A model generated the notes under the pieces. That model did not search any database, was not told the origin of the DNA, and saw nothing but the letters and a program-made list of their open reading frames with translations. A stretch of 64,000 nucleotides of DNA from Siphonodentalium dalli. Its lineage: Eukaryota > Mollusca > Scaphopoda > Gadilida > Siphonodentaliidae. Location: positions 25,918,991-25,982,990 of the forward strand of contig CP136061.1 in assembly GCA_032622095.1 (NCBI GenBank), in the 5' to 3' direction. The position numbers were made by a program, and so were the translations under genes. This document shows, piece by piece, positions 51,119 through 61,948 of the stretch (within the stretch, counting starts at the first letter, position 1; each line of letters starts with the position of its first letter).

Positions 51119-51674
51119 TTGTGTTACGTCATTCGTAGTATTTGACCCGGAACTCGGCTGAAGGTTAGGCTATTCAGCCTATTGCGTCGAATTACGAAAT
51201 CGCGTTTTGAATGTTTCTCTTTTCCCGCACGATAAAAAGAGGTCTTCGCACGAACCAAAAATGATAAAACTTCCCAATTTATAAGTAAAAATACCCAAAT
51301 GAAGGAGTCTATGTAGGTCCCGAAGGAGTCTATAGACTCTTTGATGTAGAGTTCTGATGGAGAAAATGTAGGTCGATCTATTTTTGTCATAACTCTGACG
51401 TATTTTGACCTGGGAGAAAAAATCGAAATCGAGGCTCACTACGAGCATGCCAGTTTTAAATATAGAAACAGGGAATCTCGACAAATGGCGATATCGGCGA
51501 CAAACAAATAATCGAAAACAACACATAAAATAAACATAGCAAAAACGGGGCACAGTAAAAATGTCAGAACGCCACGAGGTTTTACGTCGTTTTTGATGAC
51601 GTCATGGAGTGAAACGGAGTAGAGTGACACCAACGTACGAATTTGTCTGATCGCCATACACTCTTAACAAATTA
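51119..51674. other. unassigned sequence between foldback elements
   Basis: Overlapping minus-strand frames (for example 51179-51553) show no known domain. Nothing is supported. Confidence 0.4.
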
Positions 51675-52159
51675 GGTTCCCCGAAGAACCAAATATGGTT
51701 CCGGGGAATGTCTCCTATGTGGAACCAGTTAAGAACCAACCAAGAACCAACTTTTGGTTCTTCAATTAGGTTCCCCGAAGAACCAAATTGAAGAACCCAA
51801 AGTTGGTTCTTGGTAGGTTCTTTATAGAACCAAATTGAAGCACCCAAAGTTGGTTCTTGGTAGGTTCTTTATAAAACCAAATTGAAGAACCCAAAGTTGG
51901 TTCTTGGTAGGTTCTTTATAGAACCAAATTGAAGAACCCAAAGTTGGTTCTTGGTAGGTTCTTTATAGAACCAAATTGAAGAACCAAAAGTTGGTTCTTG
52001 GTAGGTTCTGTATAGAACCAAATTGAAGAACCCAAAGTTGGTTCTTGGTTGGGTTCTTTATAGAACCAGTAGGTTCTTCAGTTTGGTTCTTGATTGGTTC
52101 TACATTGGTTCCACATAGGAGACATTTCCCCGGAACCAAATTGGGTTCTTCGTGGAACC
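51675..52159. mobile_element. foldback element with 47-bp central tandem array
   Basis: The outer arms carry GGTTCCCCGAAGAACC and GGTTCCGGGGAATGTCTCCT on the left and their complements on the right. Between them, about six 47-bp units with GAAGAACCCAAAGTTGGTTC run from 51785 to 52050. Each unit is itself partly palindromic. No target duplication was fixed. Confidence 0.82.
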
Positions 52160-53140
52160 AAGTATCCCACCACCCGATTCTCATTTTCACAGCCTTTAGG
52201 GTATGATAACTTGACACAAAACTTTCCATCTGTGGACATTTGAAAAATGGCCATGTATTTTATAACTCAAATTATATATTTATATCTGTTAATGTACAAC
52301 AAACATTTAAAAACAATATCTGAGGAAAACTGATTTCATAACCATGCAAAAACAAAAGAAAAATGTTTTATCAACATAAACTTGGGTTTAAAATCGATGC
52401 AAATTTTAGTGCCTGGCAAATTGCATATCACCACATGAATACTACTTGGTGTGGTATAACTCAAAAGTATAACAGAATCGTGTTGAAAATAATCGGTTCA
52501 ATCAGCATATGAACAAATTTAAATTAAAAATGCAGGATGTCACAATTCATAACTCTGCCAAATTTCATCTTGTTATACCGCCGTGCAAGTTATCTAAAAA
52601 ACTAGTGGGCTTTTTCTATTTGGCTGCTACACTACAGGGTTTTCTCGGTATAATTACCATGTCGGTTGATAATCGTAATCTTATTGTGATTAAAGATAGA
52701 TTATCTCTTCGTAACACGGTCGATATAGTTTCCTAGTTATAAAATAATGAGTCGAAGACCCCTAATGATATAAATTATTGGGTCAGTTTATCGGGCTAAT
52801 TTTAGAACGAATTCCTTCAAAATCGTGGAAACGTACGGAAATGTTCGGGTGTACTCGGCAATTAGGCCTACTACATAAAGCATCACCGATTCGATACATT
52901 CATAAATTTGAAACAAGCCCGGCAAAAATAACCGAATACTTTGGTCATCGTAATGGATTGAGATAATACGCACGGACGTACTCAGGTACATTACAACATA
53001 TATAAACCACTTTATTATTCCGTTATGTGCAAACAAAACACACATACTTTAGTTTTAGCTGTGTTTTATTCGCTAATAAACCTATTGCAAGTCGTGTGGC
53101 CGGGAAGAGATAATCTATTATCTATCTATTTTATCCTCTG
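52160..53140. other. unassigned AT-rich sequence
   Basis: A 75-codon frame at 52509-52736 has no recognisable domain. No repeat is seen. Confidence 0.4.
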
Positions 53141-54149
53141 TATAGGGACATTATTACATGGATGTGCATATTTTTTATGATTCATTGTTTATCCTCTGTG
53201 ATGTCCTAACATTTAATTACCAGGCTGGAAAGAGAATTCCCCTTTAAGTTTGCAAACTGTCACACTTTAAGCATGTTATAACACTCAAAATACAGTTCTC
53301 CAAAACATTTGTTCCATAGTCAATTATCAAGAAAAGGCACAAAATACAACAGCATTATTAAAAAACTTGTTACTTCTTTTTAAAGGATTTGTCTAGTCAA
53401 CATTTTTATCCTCTTGATTGATGCCCGCTGTTCCACTGATCACCATGCCAAAAACATTTTTGCGATAGGCCGATCACAACTGAAGTTATGCCGATCTAAA
53501 AGTCATTAATGGATTTTCGAGTCAGAATCTTATTTAATGTACTGTGCCGCCACAGAATGGACGAGTGACGACACGTAGCGGCGAAAGACTTGTAAGGATG
53601 GCTGTTTATCTACCGCGATGTGCGACAATATCTTATTGTTTATGCATACGTCACATACGGTGTAGGCGTCGCACATATATAGTCGCAAATAATATCTGAC
53701 TAAATGCCGTTTTGGGGTAAAAAATATGCTAATTGTTTTATTTTTCGGTCCCGTTCGCCCCAAATTTCTTAAAGGGGCACAACTAATTATAGTATATAAC
53801 ATATAACCAAATGATCGGACCTTCGGATGTGATATTGTTTACATACATGTAATCGGACCCGAGGAATCTTATTAATTAGGTCCCATCGACATCATATGTT
53901 TAAAAGGGCATTCGTAATTACTTTAATTAATTAATTAATTACTTAAGTAGTTAATAAATAATGATATACGCAAAATGGTTGCAATCTGGTCAGTGAAGAT
54001 TGAAACACGAGGATAACTTGGCCGGAGTGTAGTGAAACAAGGGGTACGCATCTAAGATGCTTTTGTCGAGTTTTTTGGCAGTCGAACCAAACTTCTGCCA
54101 ATAAGGTGCACAACCCCCGGGAAAAAGAGTTGGACGGTGGTATATTATT

Positions 54150-55060
54150 GCAATAGACCTATATACCAAATATTAATTGAATCCGTTAATATTTCATTGA
54201 GTTATCGCACGAACGGTGATAAAATTGTGATTAAATTAGACAAACTAAGACCCATAAGTCCGGAAAAAAATTCGGACAAACCAGCTTTTCGAACTCGTCA
54301 AAGATATTGTTGCAATAGACTCATATACCAAATATAGTTTAAATCGGTTAATATTTCATCGAGTTATCGCGCTAACAGTGATAAAATTGCTAAAAATAGA
54401 CAAACTAAGACCCATAACTCCGCGAAAAAAATTTGGACAAACCTGGTTTTCGAACTCGTTCGAGATATTGTTGCAGAACACTCATATACCAAATATTGTT
54501 GAGATCGGTTAATATTTCATCAAGTTATCGCGCTAACGGTGATAACTTTGCTAAAAATAGACAACCTAAGACCCATAACTGCGCGAAAACAACTCGGACA
54601 AACCTGGTTTTCGAACTCGTCCGAGATATTGTTGCAGGAGACTCACATACCAAATATTGTTGAAATCAGTTAATATTTCATCGAGTTGTCGCGCTAACGG
54701 TGATACAATTGCTAAAAATAGACAAACTAAGACCCATAACTCTGCGAAAAAAATTCGAACAAACCTGGTTTTCGAACTCGTCCGAGATATTGTTGCAGGA
54801 GACTCATATACCAAATATTGTTGAAATCTGTTAATATTTCATCGAGTTATCGCGCTATCGGTGATAAAATTGCTAAAAAATAGACAAACTAATACCCATA
54901 ACTCCTCGAAAAATATTTGGACAAACCTGGTTTTCGAACACGTCCGAGATATTGTTGCAAGAGTCTCATATACCACATATTGTTGAAATTGGTTAATATT
55001 TGCGTGAGTTATCGCGCTATCGGTGAAAAACTTAACTAAAAACCATCCAAGATGGATAAC
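54150..55060. repeat. ~162-bp tandem array in the palindrome loop
   Basis: Six diverged units have landmarks ATACCAAATATTGTTGAAAT, GAGTTATCGCGCTAACGGTG and GACAAACTAAGACCCATAAC, spaced 160-163 bp. The array ends near a GCCCGCCC run at 55194-55225 and an inverted GTCGAGTTTTT/AAAAACTCGAC pair. Confidence 0.88.
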
Positions 55061-55278
55061 TCTTGTAAAAAAGGTTCGGACATGGCCCATTTTATACAGG
55101 CAGTAAATAGTCATTGGGAGCAACTGCCATACCAACATTTTTTTGAATCCGTTCACAAATGTCAAAGTTATAAGGCATTCTTTAGGTCCGTCCGCCCGCC
55201 CGCCCGCCCGCACGCCGCCGCCCGCCAACCGTCCCTCGCCAAACCATAAGTCGAGTTTTTGAAAAACTCGACTAATAA

Positions 55279-55768
55279 ATTACGTTGACCCATGACGACT
55301 TAAAAGTGCAAACATGACGAATAAAGAGCGTTTGTTGTCAGCTTATAAATAAATTATGTAGGAAAATTGGTAGAGGTGGGTGATATGAGCTGACGAGGGG
55401 ATGTCATTGGATAGGAGCCTTTGAACTCAAATGTCTCAAACGGGGACCAAAAAAGTATACTAGGAATAAAGAGCGTTTATTAACAGTTTTTGTGGGAAAA
55501 TTGGTGCTCGAAAGTAAAATTATTTAATTAAATTTATTATTAGGGCATCTGATGTAGATGTAACCTATTTAATAAGATCAAACATCTATACCAATTGTTT
55601 TACATATATTCTAAGCAGATAATGAACGCTCTTTATTGTTCACGATGACGTCAGCTCAGATCACCCACGTCTACCAATTATCATACATAATATATTTCTA
55701 AGCTGACAACAAACGCTCTTTATTTGTCATGTTTGCACTTTTAAGTCGTCTTGGGTCAACGTCATTTA
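55279..55768. repeat. inner inverted repeat of the nested palindrome
   Basis: The arms (55279-55415, 55632-55768) share GTTGACCCATGACGACTTAA, AATAAAGAGCGTTTGTTGTC and GGTAGAGGTGGGTGAT, read outward to inward. The right inner arm abuts the right outer arm. Confidence 0.8.
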
Positions 55769-56652
55769 TTTCACTACACTCCGGCCAAGTTATCCTCGTG
55801 TTTCAATCTTCACTGACCAGATTGCAACCATTTTGCGTATATCATTATTAATTAATTAATAAATTAAAGTAATTATGAGTGCCCTTTTAAGACATCTGAT
55901 GTCGATGGGACCTAATTAATAAGATTCTCCGGGTCCGATTACATGTATGTAAACAATATCACATCCGAAGGTCCGATCATTTGGTCGCTGGCCTCTAATT
56001 ACTATAATTAGTTGTGTCCCTTTAAGAAATCTGGGGCGAACAGGACCGAAAAATAAAACAATTAGCATATATAAACCCCAAAACGGCATTTAGTCAGATA
56101 TTATTTGCGACTATATATGTGCGACGCCTACACCATATGTGACGTATGCATAAACAATAAGATATTGTCGCGCATCGCGGTAGATAAACAGCCATCATTA
56201 CAAGTCTTTGACCGCCACGTGTCGCCACTCGTTCATACTGTGACGTCACAGTACATTAAATAAGATTCTGACTCCAAAATCCATTAATGACTTTTAGATC
56301 GGCATAACTTCAGTTGTGATCGGCCTATCGCAAAAATGTTTTCGGCATGGTGATCAGTGGAACCGCGGGCATCGATCAAGAGGATAAAAATGTTGACTAG
56401 ACAAATCCTTTAAAAAGAAGTAACAAGTTTTTTAATAATGCTGTTGTATTTTGTGCCTTTTCTTGATAATTGACTATGGAACAAATGTTTTGGAGAACTG
56501 TATTTTGAGTGTTATAACATGCTTAAAGTGTGACAGTTTGCAAACTTAAAGGGGAATTCTCTGTCCAGCCTGGTAATTAAATGTTAGGACATCACAGAGG
56601 ATAAACAATGAATCATAAAAAATATGCACATCCATGTAATAATGTCCCTATA

Positions 56653-57549
56653 CATGTACTGTCTATCTTACTGAAATAAGTCTGATTAACGGACCTTCTG
56701 AATAACTGACCTCTTGAATAGAGGACCTTCTGAATAAAGTACCATACTCATCTGTACAACACAAAAAGTACCAACATTCCGCAGTGCGAGCAAGCTTGTT
56801 TCCATATCAAGTGCATTGCTCAACATTATATTTGTCCAGATTGTTTTGGTTTCAACTGTACGTTCCAGTTCGAAAATTAATGTTATATTATTAGTCACAT
56901 GAATATTAGAAGTACCATAGAGTCATAGACACAATTAAGTGCTGATAAAATAGTTTTTCAAATACGGTTTTTGTTTCGCTGTCTGTAGTTCTTTGGAGAT
57001 AATTTTATATAATATATTGTACGATCGAGATCGGAGCGTGTAGGGAAAACAAATCGGTGGTAGGAAGCTATCTGCAATTAAAATTGTATATACGATCGAG
57101 ATTGCAAGGTATGTGCCTCCCCCATCTTTGGTCGGAAGAAGTCTATGATAAAGATCGTAGGACAAAGATCGCAGCGTGTGCCGCGGAATTACTATAGTTA
57201 CACATTTTCCCATTTGTCGACACCCACGGAGGTTCTAATATTACGAATCTATGCCAAAGGTATCGAGCTGAATCGAACCATCGATGCGGTTTCGAGCCGA
57301 GTCGAATCTCGAACCGTTCGCAGGTCCCTATTTGCCATGTACCCACATGAAACAAAAAAATGTCATGACATCCACAAATTTGGATTTTATAAGCATTTTC
57401 AACAAATACCATGTGCCACATTTGCATGAGTGTGATATAACGACGAAATGTGCACGAGTTACCGGTAGAATTTCTGAAACTTTCGATGTTGACATAAACA
57501 ATTTGGTGGTCGGCGACAACGTACATGTAAATAATTTTTGACTCATTGA
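56653..57549. other. unassigned sequence
   Basis: A short CTTCTGAATAA word recurs three times near 56695-56742. The frames at 57143-57592 have no recognisable domain. Confidence 0.4.
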
Positions 57550-58004
57550 GTTTATTCGGCCCAATGCCCGGAATAACACAGGAAAGGTTCAAGACGAAGT
57601 CAAGTCCTTATTTCCACTGTGGTCCCGTGAGTCGGTCGGATGACTCAAATTTTGATCAGGTAATTTTGACATTTTAACCGTGACTTCATCACCACGGTAG
57701 GGTTCTTTAACGTGTGCACATTGTTGCACACGGGACAGCCATTAACGTCGGATCCCGATCCAACGGTGTGCCTAAAACAGTGTCATCCCTGGACATGACA
57801 CCGCAGAGGAGCGGATGTACGAAATTCGCCCAGTGCATGTTTTTTCAAATCAATGTCATCAATGGCTGATTTGTGATGCCCATGGTACTGGGGATGCATA
57901 TGGCAACACAAAGTCCGACCGATACCGTGTCGGATTCGAACCCTCGACCGTGTCGAAGGTGAAGCTCAGAGGTCGACCCACAAACCAACTGAGCTATCCG
58001 CTCC
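57550..58004 (-). mobile_element. tRNA-derived SINE
   Basis: On the minus strand the head (58004 to about 57920) has GGAGCGGATAGCTCAGTTGG, a box A, and GGGTTCGAATCC, a box B, in tRNA-like spacing. It does not fold as an intact tRNA over its middle. Downstream it carries a GCACACGTTAAAGAACCC word, like the conserved central domain of several marine-invertebrate SINE families. The 3' end is uncertain and no clear tail repeat was fixed. Confidence 0.75.
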
Positions 58005-58486
58005 TTTTCTGTCAACTACATTGAATTCTAATGCAACGTGGATGCACCAGTAGAAGATGAACCTCCAACACGAAGAAATGCCTCCATAAATTTTGTATCA
58101 AATGGAACAAATTGATGATACGGTTTATAACATGTCAGATGACAATGTATAACATATGATAATAACTCTCTAAATAGTAACTTTTAGTTGAAAATATTAT
58201 TAAATGTGTTTTTGTCGCGATTTCCTCTGGTCATACGTTTATATGTAGCATGTGTCTGAATGAAACTGCCAGTTGGGACTTTTGATCTGAATTTATCTTT
58301 TTCCTTTTAAAAAAATTGTTTCTAACATATAATTTTTGTTTTGTTTCGATTAATGTTTGATATGAAGGATGGCTAAATTCAAGCTATAAAACTGTTTGAA
58401 TATTGCAGTAAAATATTAAATTTAAAATGGCTATTAACAGGTGTAATTTGCCATGCCACAACGATGCTCTTATGATGGATACATTT

Positions 58487-58527
58487 AGTGGATATATTTC
58501 CGTATATTATATGGAAATATATCCACT
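58487..58527. repeat. small hairpin
   Basis: AGTGGATATATTTCC and its complement GGAAATATATCCACT flank 11 bp. Confidence 0.75.
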
Positions 58528-58548
58528 GAATAAATATTGAAGGCTTCC

Positions 58549-59008
58549 TTAAAGGTACTCAATCCGAACAGAGGGTCCCCATCTCAACAGATTCCAACAA
58601 CAACAATCCGACCAGAGGGTCCTATATTACTATTTCTTTGGCTTTGGGGGTAAAAAATATTTGATTCGAGTCGAGGAACCCATCAAACAAAGCTCAGAGT
58701 TATTAGATATTGATTTTTGAATTTTTTTATATTCTCGAGATGAGTACTAATAATTGCCGTCAATTTCGTAACCTGCTCGAGATGTGTACACCAAAACACT
58801 TTCAAACAGACAAGGATGTATAACTCTAAAATCAACTGGTAATAATAACGCAATTTTGACTGAGTTCTTGGCCGGAAAGTATTCCCGATAATGAAAAATA
58901 ATAGATTTCTTTGATGGGTGACTTCCTCGACTCGAATCAAATATTTTTGACCTCCGAAGCCATTGAAATAGTAATTGAGAGGAGTTTTATCGGATTGAGT
59001 ACCTTTAA
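58549..59008. mobile_element. MITE flanked by TTAA
   Basis: The inverted ends AGGTACTCAATCCG and complement sit between TTAA tetranucleotides. Inner arms share CTTTGG...GGGGGTAAAA and ATTTGATTCGAGTCGAGGAA. TTAA targets are used by piggyBac and Kolobok elements. It is non-coding; related scraps lie at 8636-8750 and 61640-61741. Confidence 0.72.
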
Positions 59009-59299
59009 AGTGGTGTTATGTAAGTCATCAACTTTGACAAGTAGCAATCACTCTTATTGGCATTAATGAAACTTATCTGTACCTGGATACTTGTGTCTCT
59101 TATCAATACCCTTGCAATATATCGCTGATGCATGCCCCTCTGTAAAAGTTTACAATAACCAAATTCCCCGTGATAAAATAAAATGAAGAAAAAAAATGGA
59201 ACCCCCCCCCCCCCCCGCCCCTGTTTTTTTGGCCCGGTTACCGGAAACACAGGTATATTTTTATTTTGCCTAAGGGACAAAAGAGTACATATAGAATAC
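59009..59299. other. intronic or downstream sequence with poly-C
   Basis: It follows the donor of the second SAM exon on the minus strand. A C run of about 15 lies near 59203-59217. No further exon is recognised. Confidence 0.45.
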
Positions 59300-59438
59300 C
59301 TGTTATAGTTTGAACTGTCATCCTTGTTCAATTTCTCCAGATGTTTCAGTACTTTGCATTGAGTTTTTATAGTTGGCACCAACCTCTCAATCATCCTTTC
59401 TGTCATTTCCAACAGTGTTTCCCCATCGATGTCTTGCT
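59300..59438 (-). CDS. SAM-domain gene, second exon (C-terminal half of SAM)
   Basis: The exon begins after TTTTGTATAG on the minus strand and ends at G|GTATTC (donor 59299). Joined to 63593-63710, phase 1 to phase 1, it continues the protein with EQDIDGETLLEMTERMIERL and VPTIKTQCKVLKHLEKL. This is the second half of a sterile alpha motif, including the IDGETLLxMTE turn. SAM domains form five-helix protein-interaction modules that often polymerise. The joined fragment is about 85 residues with SAM at about 17-76. A third exon should lie below 59299 but I cannot identify one. SAM domains of this IDG...LVPTI type occur in SAMD3-like, often transposon-linked proteins, as I recall. Confidence 0.8.
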
Positions 59439-60021
59439 CTATACAAAACAAAATACAAATGACCATGTGATGTCATACTATGGTATTAAGATGGACATGC
59501 AAAACCAAATAAGTTATATGAGTTAGAAATGCACTTGCAACAACTACCGGTATGATGTTGTATTCATATTACTCACTTATAAACTTAAAATTAAAAGGGA
59601 CATTTCGGTGTTCAGTCTTGTACTGCCCAAAATAACGAATACACCAACATTTCTGTCTATTCTTATTAAATTTCTACCCTAGTCGCTCTGTCTAAGATTG
59701 TGTGACAATTTTGTTACTGTTCATTTTGCTCCCCAAACAATCAAGACATTCCAATTACTATATCAACCTGCCGATTGCCAATTCAGTTTATCCGTTGATT
59801 ACTATTCAGTATCATGTATATATAGACATATTAGGTCCCTGCAAATCGGCGATTTTATGTCAAACCGAATCAGCCTTGAAGTTTCGAATCGAACCGAATC
59901 TCGAATCATGAAACCAAATAATCATATCGAGTTATACATATAGGCTATACTACATAGTGAACGTAAAATACCGTGGTCTATACATGTAGCTGGGAAGCGA
60001 TTTACTGTTACTGATTGGGGA

Positions 60022-61155
60022 TAGGGCTGGACGATATTAACGAAAATAAAAACCGCGATTTTTGGAAATTAAAACAGCGGTTAACGATATAATGACGGTT
60101 TTTTTAAAACAGATACAAGAAACTGAAAACAATTTCTTACTGTTAGCTAGAATCACATCATTGTCATTAATTTTGACAAGTTGACGACGGGAATAACGTA
60201 CCCGGTACACAACCACTCAACCAGTGACAACCTCATGCTCGATCGATATTCGGAATGAAAAGTAAATTCACTGGTTAAATTCCGCTATTCGGACAATTTC
60301 GTTCCGGTGACTTGACAAATTCTGGTATATACCGGTAATTAATAAAACCATTATCTCGTCTATGCCAAAACTAAAAGTGTTCTATACTATAGTATCTTTT
60401 TCTAACTCGATATGTTCAACTATGTTGAGTAAATATATATGCTGTTCCCGATGACACTTGCGTCGCTTGACAACTGGAAATGTGGTTTACCTTCAAGACA
60501 AATTTGACAATGAGGTTCAGTCTTTTAGCGAAGTCCAAACAGTGGGAAACACACGTAGTACATAACTTTTGGAATTCGGCCAAGCAAGGACACCATGTAT
60601 TGTTGGGCGGGTTTGACGCCCTAATTCTATACAATTGGTTTAACCAATCGCAGTGAGTGGTTTCTTCTAGACGAGAAGAGGGCGGTATCTTCGCCCATTT
60701 ATTATTTTGATTGACGGTGCATGTGCATCATTGTACCTAAGGAAGAGGCGTGGTATAACTGACATTCATATCGATCTATCACCTGATCAGTCATCGATTC
60801 ATTTGGTGAATTCTCTTGTAATAAATATTTCGCAGGGAAGTCGGAGGGTTTGTGTAATATTGTGAGCGAAAGAGGGACGTATTCTGGGTTTTCATATCCC
60901 CCCAATTTCGTTAGTCGTTCTAAACGTTGTTTACTAAGATGATTGAATATTGAAAATATCAGGACACGGGATTTAGTTGGAATTTAAAACTTAACTCGAT
61001 TTAGGCTTGAGTTGAACTATTTATTTGTATATACGCTTATGATTGGATGGCACCCACTGATTGCCGACGATATTACGATTATTTTAGATTAGACGATATT
61101 ACTATTGAAATTTTAACCGAGTATTGTCGATTAATCGGGAAACCGCCCAGCACTA
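60022..61155. mobile_element. hAT-type non-autonomous transposon with 8-bp TSD
   Basis: The left end TAGGGCTGGACGATAT and the right end (complement of TAGTGCTGGGCGGTTT) are inverted. Exact 8-bp copies ATTGGGGA flank it at 60014-60021 and 61156-61163, the hallmark of hAT insertion. At 1134 bp it has no transposase frame. It sits in the SAM-gene intron, so it entered after that intron formed. Confidence 0.88.
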
Positions 61156-61339
61156 ATTGGGGATAGATTCCATTTTCGGTTCTCGGATCGAGATTTTTGC
61201 AACGCAGTGAAAATTTAGCGCAGAATTTTGATCGTCCGAATTAATGTTAATGAATATTAAAACAAACTAGTTATTTGTAATTTACCAACCAACTACCCAA
61301 AATACAGTCCAATGGAGGCAACAAAACAATATACATGTA

Positions 61340-61470
61340 TTTATATTATACTAGCAGATTGCCCGCCTCCGCGCAGGCTTTGGTTACTCCCAGGGCCGAA
61401 GTACATATACCTACGAAATTTGAACTCGATCGGTTCAGTAGTTTTCGAGTTTATAACTGGCTTATTTTGA
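61340..61470. mobile_element. mobile-element scrap
   Basis: TATACTAGCAGATTGCCCGC resembles the CTAGAAGGTGACCCGAC word at 45127, and AACTCGATCGGTTCAGTAGT resembles tails elsewhere in the window. The type is unresolved. Confidence 0.35.
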
Positions 61471-61639
61471 TGAGCGGAATACGCTCATATTGGCATTACT
61501 AGTATTTAGCCTCAATGCACACTGGTAAAACAGACGCTCTTTATCAATACGCAAGAACCAAATTCGATTAAATGTCGTGCGCCAATAAATCGAGGCGTGA
61601 AAATGTTTATATTTCAAAAATTAATATTTTATCACTCTG

Positions 61640-61741
61640 AACTTAGTTGGGTGGGTTCCCCGACTTGAATCTAATATGTTTTACCCCCGAAGCCGAAGAA
61701 ATAGTAATTTAGGTGGGTTTAATCGGATTATGCATATTTAA
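61640..61741. mobile_element. fragment of the TTAA-type MITE
   Basis: The block TTTTACCCCCGAAGCCGAAG and an end near TTTAATCGGATTATGCATAT match, in opposite orientation, the scrap at 8636-8750. Confidence 0.55.
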
Positions 61742-61948
61742 GCTGCACGTTCACATGTTAGAACACATGCACAATGCCAACATATATACATGTATACACA
61801 GTTCTACATTATACATATACATGTATGAGGCTGTAGATCGCTTGGTTTACTGCATATATGGAGCGCATGGGTGTGGGTCAAATACGATGATTCTAAATAT
61901 ATACAAATCCCGACGAGAGCGCCCTAACACATATGTTAGCTATGACAA

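Larger units (their letters stand above)
53141..56652. mobile_element. giant nested palindrome with 0.9-kb arms
   Basis: The left arm 53141-54038 and right arm 55769-56652 are close complements; the outer end is TATAGGGACATTATTACATG. They enclose a 1730-bp loop with a tandem array (54150-55060) and a second inverted repeat (55279-55415 against 55632-55768). Small differences between the arms (for example in the TTAATTAATTAATTA stretch) show that this is not a simple mirror assembly error. No transposase is present. Confidence 0.85.

Noticed and set aside
51179-51553. 124-codon minus-strand frame as a gene
   Set aside because: No domain or splice evidence; it overlaps other frames of similar length and borders a foldback element.
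57143-57592. 149-codon minus-strand frame
   Set aside because: No recognisable motif; plus-strand frames of similar length overlap and its 5' end runs into the SINE.
57915-58004. Functional tRNA gene on the minus strand
   Set aside because: Box A and box B are present, but the arms do not pair as an intact tRNA and a SINE body follows.
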